Assembly: GCA_937877455.1 (NCBI GenBank)
Contig: CALFIU010000055.1
Coordinates: 1 to 64,000, forward strand
DNA: 64,000 nucleotides
DNA from: an uncultured Bacteroidales bacterium
GTDB taxonomy: Bacteria > Bacteroidota > Bacteroidia > Bacteroidales > UBA3824
Direction: 5' to 3'
Within the stretch, counting starts at the first letter, position 1. Each line of letters starts with the position of its first letter. Shown here one piece after another: positions 63,078 through 64,000 of this stretch. Below the pieces are notes generated by a model. The model saw only the letters and a program-made list of their open reading frames with translations, did not search any database and was not told the DNA's origin. A program made the position numbers and the translations under genes.

Positions 63078-63875
63078 ATGATTAACTTTACCCAAGGTGT
63101 AAAAATTATATTACTTATCAACTTAAGCATGTTTGCGCTAGCTTGGATATTGCAAAATTTCTTTGCAATAGACCTTAGCCACATACTGGGTATGTTTTAT
63201 TTCAAATCTTCAAACTACCACCACTACCAAATAATAACCCACATGTTTATGCACGGTAGCATTTTGCACTTACTTTTCAACATGTACTCGCTCTATTTGT
63301 TTGGTTCTATGGTAGAACAAGTTTGGGGTACCAAACGATTTGTATTTTATTACATCTTCACAGGAATTGGTGCTGCCGCATTACACGCAGGTGTCAATTG
63401 GTGGCAAATGCACACTCTTATTGATGATGCACAATTATTTATAAACAATCCTACAAGCGATACACTTGCTTTATTCTCCGAAAATCATACCGCACTATTC
63501 AACAAACAAGCGTTATCAGATTTTTTAGCAGAATGGAGCGAACATCCAGAAATTACGCAATATAGTGATTTAGCTATAGAACAAGTGCAAGACATGATTG
63601 ACCATGCCATCAACAATACGTGCATGCTCGGTGCTTCTGGTGCTGTTTTTGGGTTACTTCTTGCTTTTGGAATGATGTATCCCGACATAAAGTTATACAT
63701 TATGTTTTTGCCAATAGGAATAAAAGCAAAATACTTAGTACTTATATATGGACTTTCTGAACTTGCATTTGGAATTTTTGCAACCAACGATGGCATAGCA
63801 CACTTTGCACATCTTGGTGGTCTGCTTTTCGGCTTTATAATTATAAAGATTTGGCAAAAACAAAACGAATTTTAA
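63078..63875 (+). CDS. Rhomboid-family intramembrane serine protease
   Basis: 265 residues, about six membrane spans. The catalytic serine lies in GASGAVFGLL and the histidine in HFAHLGGLLFG; HLLFNMYSLYLFG is the loop-1/TM2 motif. A hydrophilic insert of about 60 residues (from about 118 to 178) lies before the GASG span. It follows mutL by 9 bp, probably the same operon. Confidence 0.9.
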   Translation: MINFTQGVKIILLINLSMFALAWILQNFFAIDLSHILGMFYFKSSNYHHYQIITHMFMHGSILHLLFNMYSLYLFGSMVEQVWGTKRFVFYYIFTGIGAAALHAGVNWWQMHTLIDDAQLFINNPTSDTLALFSENHTALFNKQALSDFLAEWSEHPEITQYSDLAIEQVQDMIDHAINNTCMLGASGAVFGLLLAFGMMYPDIKLYIMFLPIGIKAKYLVLIYGLSELAFGIFATNDGIAHFAHLGGLLFGFIIIKIWQKQNEF

Positions 63876-63903
63876 TTTTTTTAATTACAATAAAAGATAT
63901 ACA

Positions 63904-64000
63904 ATGAATGCATTGAAACAATTTTTTAGCCAAAATATGCTAAACAAGCTAATAATTATTAACATTGCAATATACTTGCTGATAAATATAACAGAAGTAA
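63904..64000 (+). CDS. Start of a second membrane protein, probably rhomboid, cut by window end
   Basis: The ATG at 63904 opens a frame of 32 residues to the window end (MNALKQFFSQNMLNKLIIIN and a hydrophobic continuation). In Bacteroidota two rhomboid genes often follow one another; the N-terminus has the same short cytoplasmic lead then span. The identity is inferred from position. Confidence 0.5.
   Translation, partial: MNALKQFFSQNMLNKLIIINIAIYLLINITEV

Overview
The window is bacterial chromosomal DNA from a member of the Bacteroidota, most likely a Bacteroidales-type anaerobe. The evidence is the gene content: an Oar-like TonB-dependent receptor, a type III glutamine synthetase, LL-diaminopimelate aminotransferase, a GlsA/GlsB-like glycine-lipid pair, a fused HisB and a Kor/Vor-type 2-oxoacid:ferredoxin oxidoreductase. 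The promoters agree, since many genes are preceded by the Bacteroidota -7 box TAnnTTTG, several with TTTG 19-20 bases upstream. The DNA is AT-rich with dense genes. TAA is the usual stop, with some TGA and a few TAG. No rRNA, tRNA or CRISPR array was seen.

Layout. 1-6.4 kb: acyl-CoA dehydrogenase (cut by the window edge), etfA and etfB on the minus strand, then a divergent korDABC operon; a hairpin-forming 42-bp tandem repeat lies between them. 6.4-15 kb: rnhA, a secreted glycosidase-like protein, an M1 peptidase, a lipoprotein overlapping hisB, a GT2 glycosyltransferase and an Rpn-family nuclease. 15.3-23 kb: a minus-strand nitrogen-assimilation cluster gltB-gltD-asnB. 23-28.6 kb: an accessory stretch with a DUF4143 ATPase, a secreted cysteine-rich protein, a broken IS4-type transposase and a restriction-modification pair, followed by carB. 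32-40 kb: a decapitated regulator, a metal-exporter-like membrane protein, a HAD hydrolase, a lipoprotein, dapL, dapF and a type III glutamine synthetase gene. 40-47 kb: glsA-glsB-lptF-histidine kinase, and siaB-siaC. 47-55 kb: a division/cell-wall cluster murG-(lipoprotein)-murC-ftsQ-ftsA-ftsZ. 55-64 kb: CBS protein, pdxJ, the TonB receptor, a DUF362 protein, a small membrane protein, mutL and two rhomboids.

The most notable observations concern how the DNA is organised. (1) The ATPase gene and the restriction-modification pair are each bounded by long direct duplications, 99 bp and about 139 bp, of the promoter region of the neighbouring core gene (gltB and carB). This looks like insertion with long target duplication, twice within 6 kb. 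(2) The duplicated block upstream of gltB also occurs upstream of the glutamine synthetase gene, in the same orientation and at the same distance from the -7 box, so it is probably a shared nitrogen-control element. (3) The glutamine synthetase frame is full length apart from one in-frame TAG where the family has tyrosine. (4) A palindrome-rich MITE-like family has three copies, two of them a nearly 200-bp inverted pair around dapL-dapF-glutamine synthetase. (5) Tandem repeats with a 42-bp period occur at two unrelated intergenic sites.

All calls come from reading the sequence. No database search was run.
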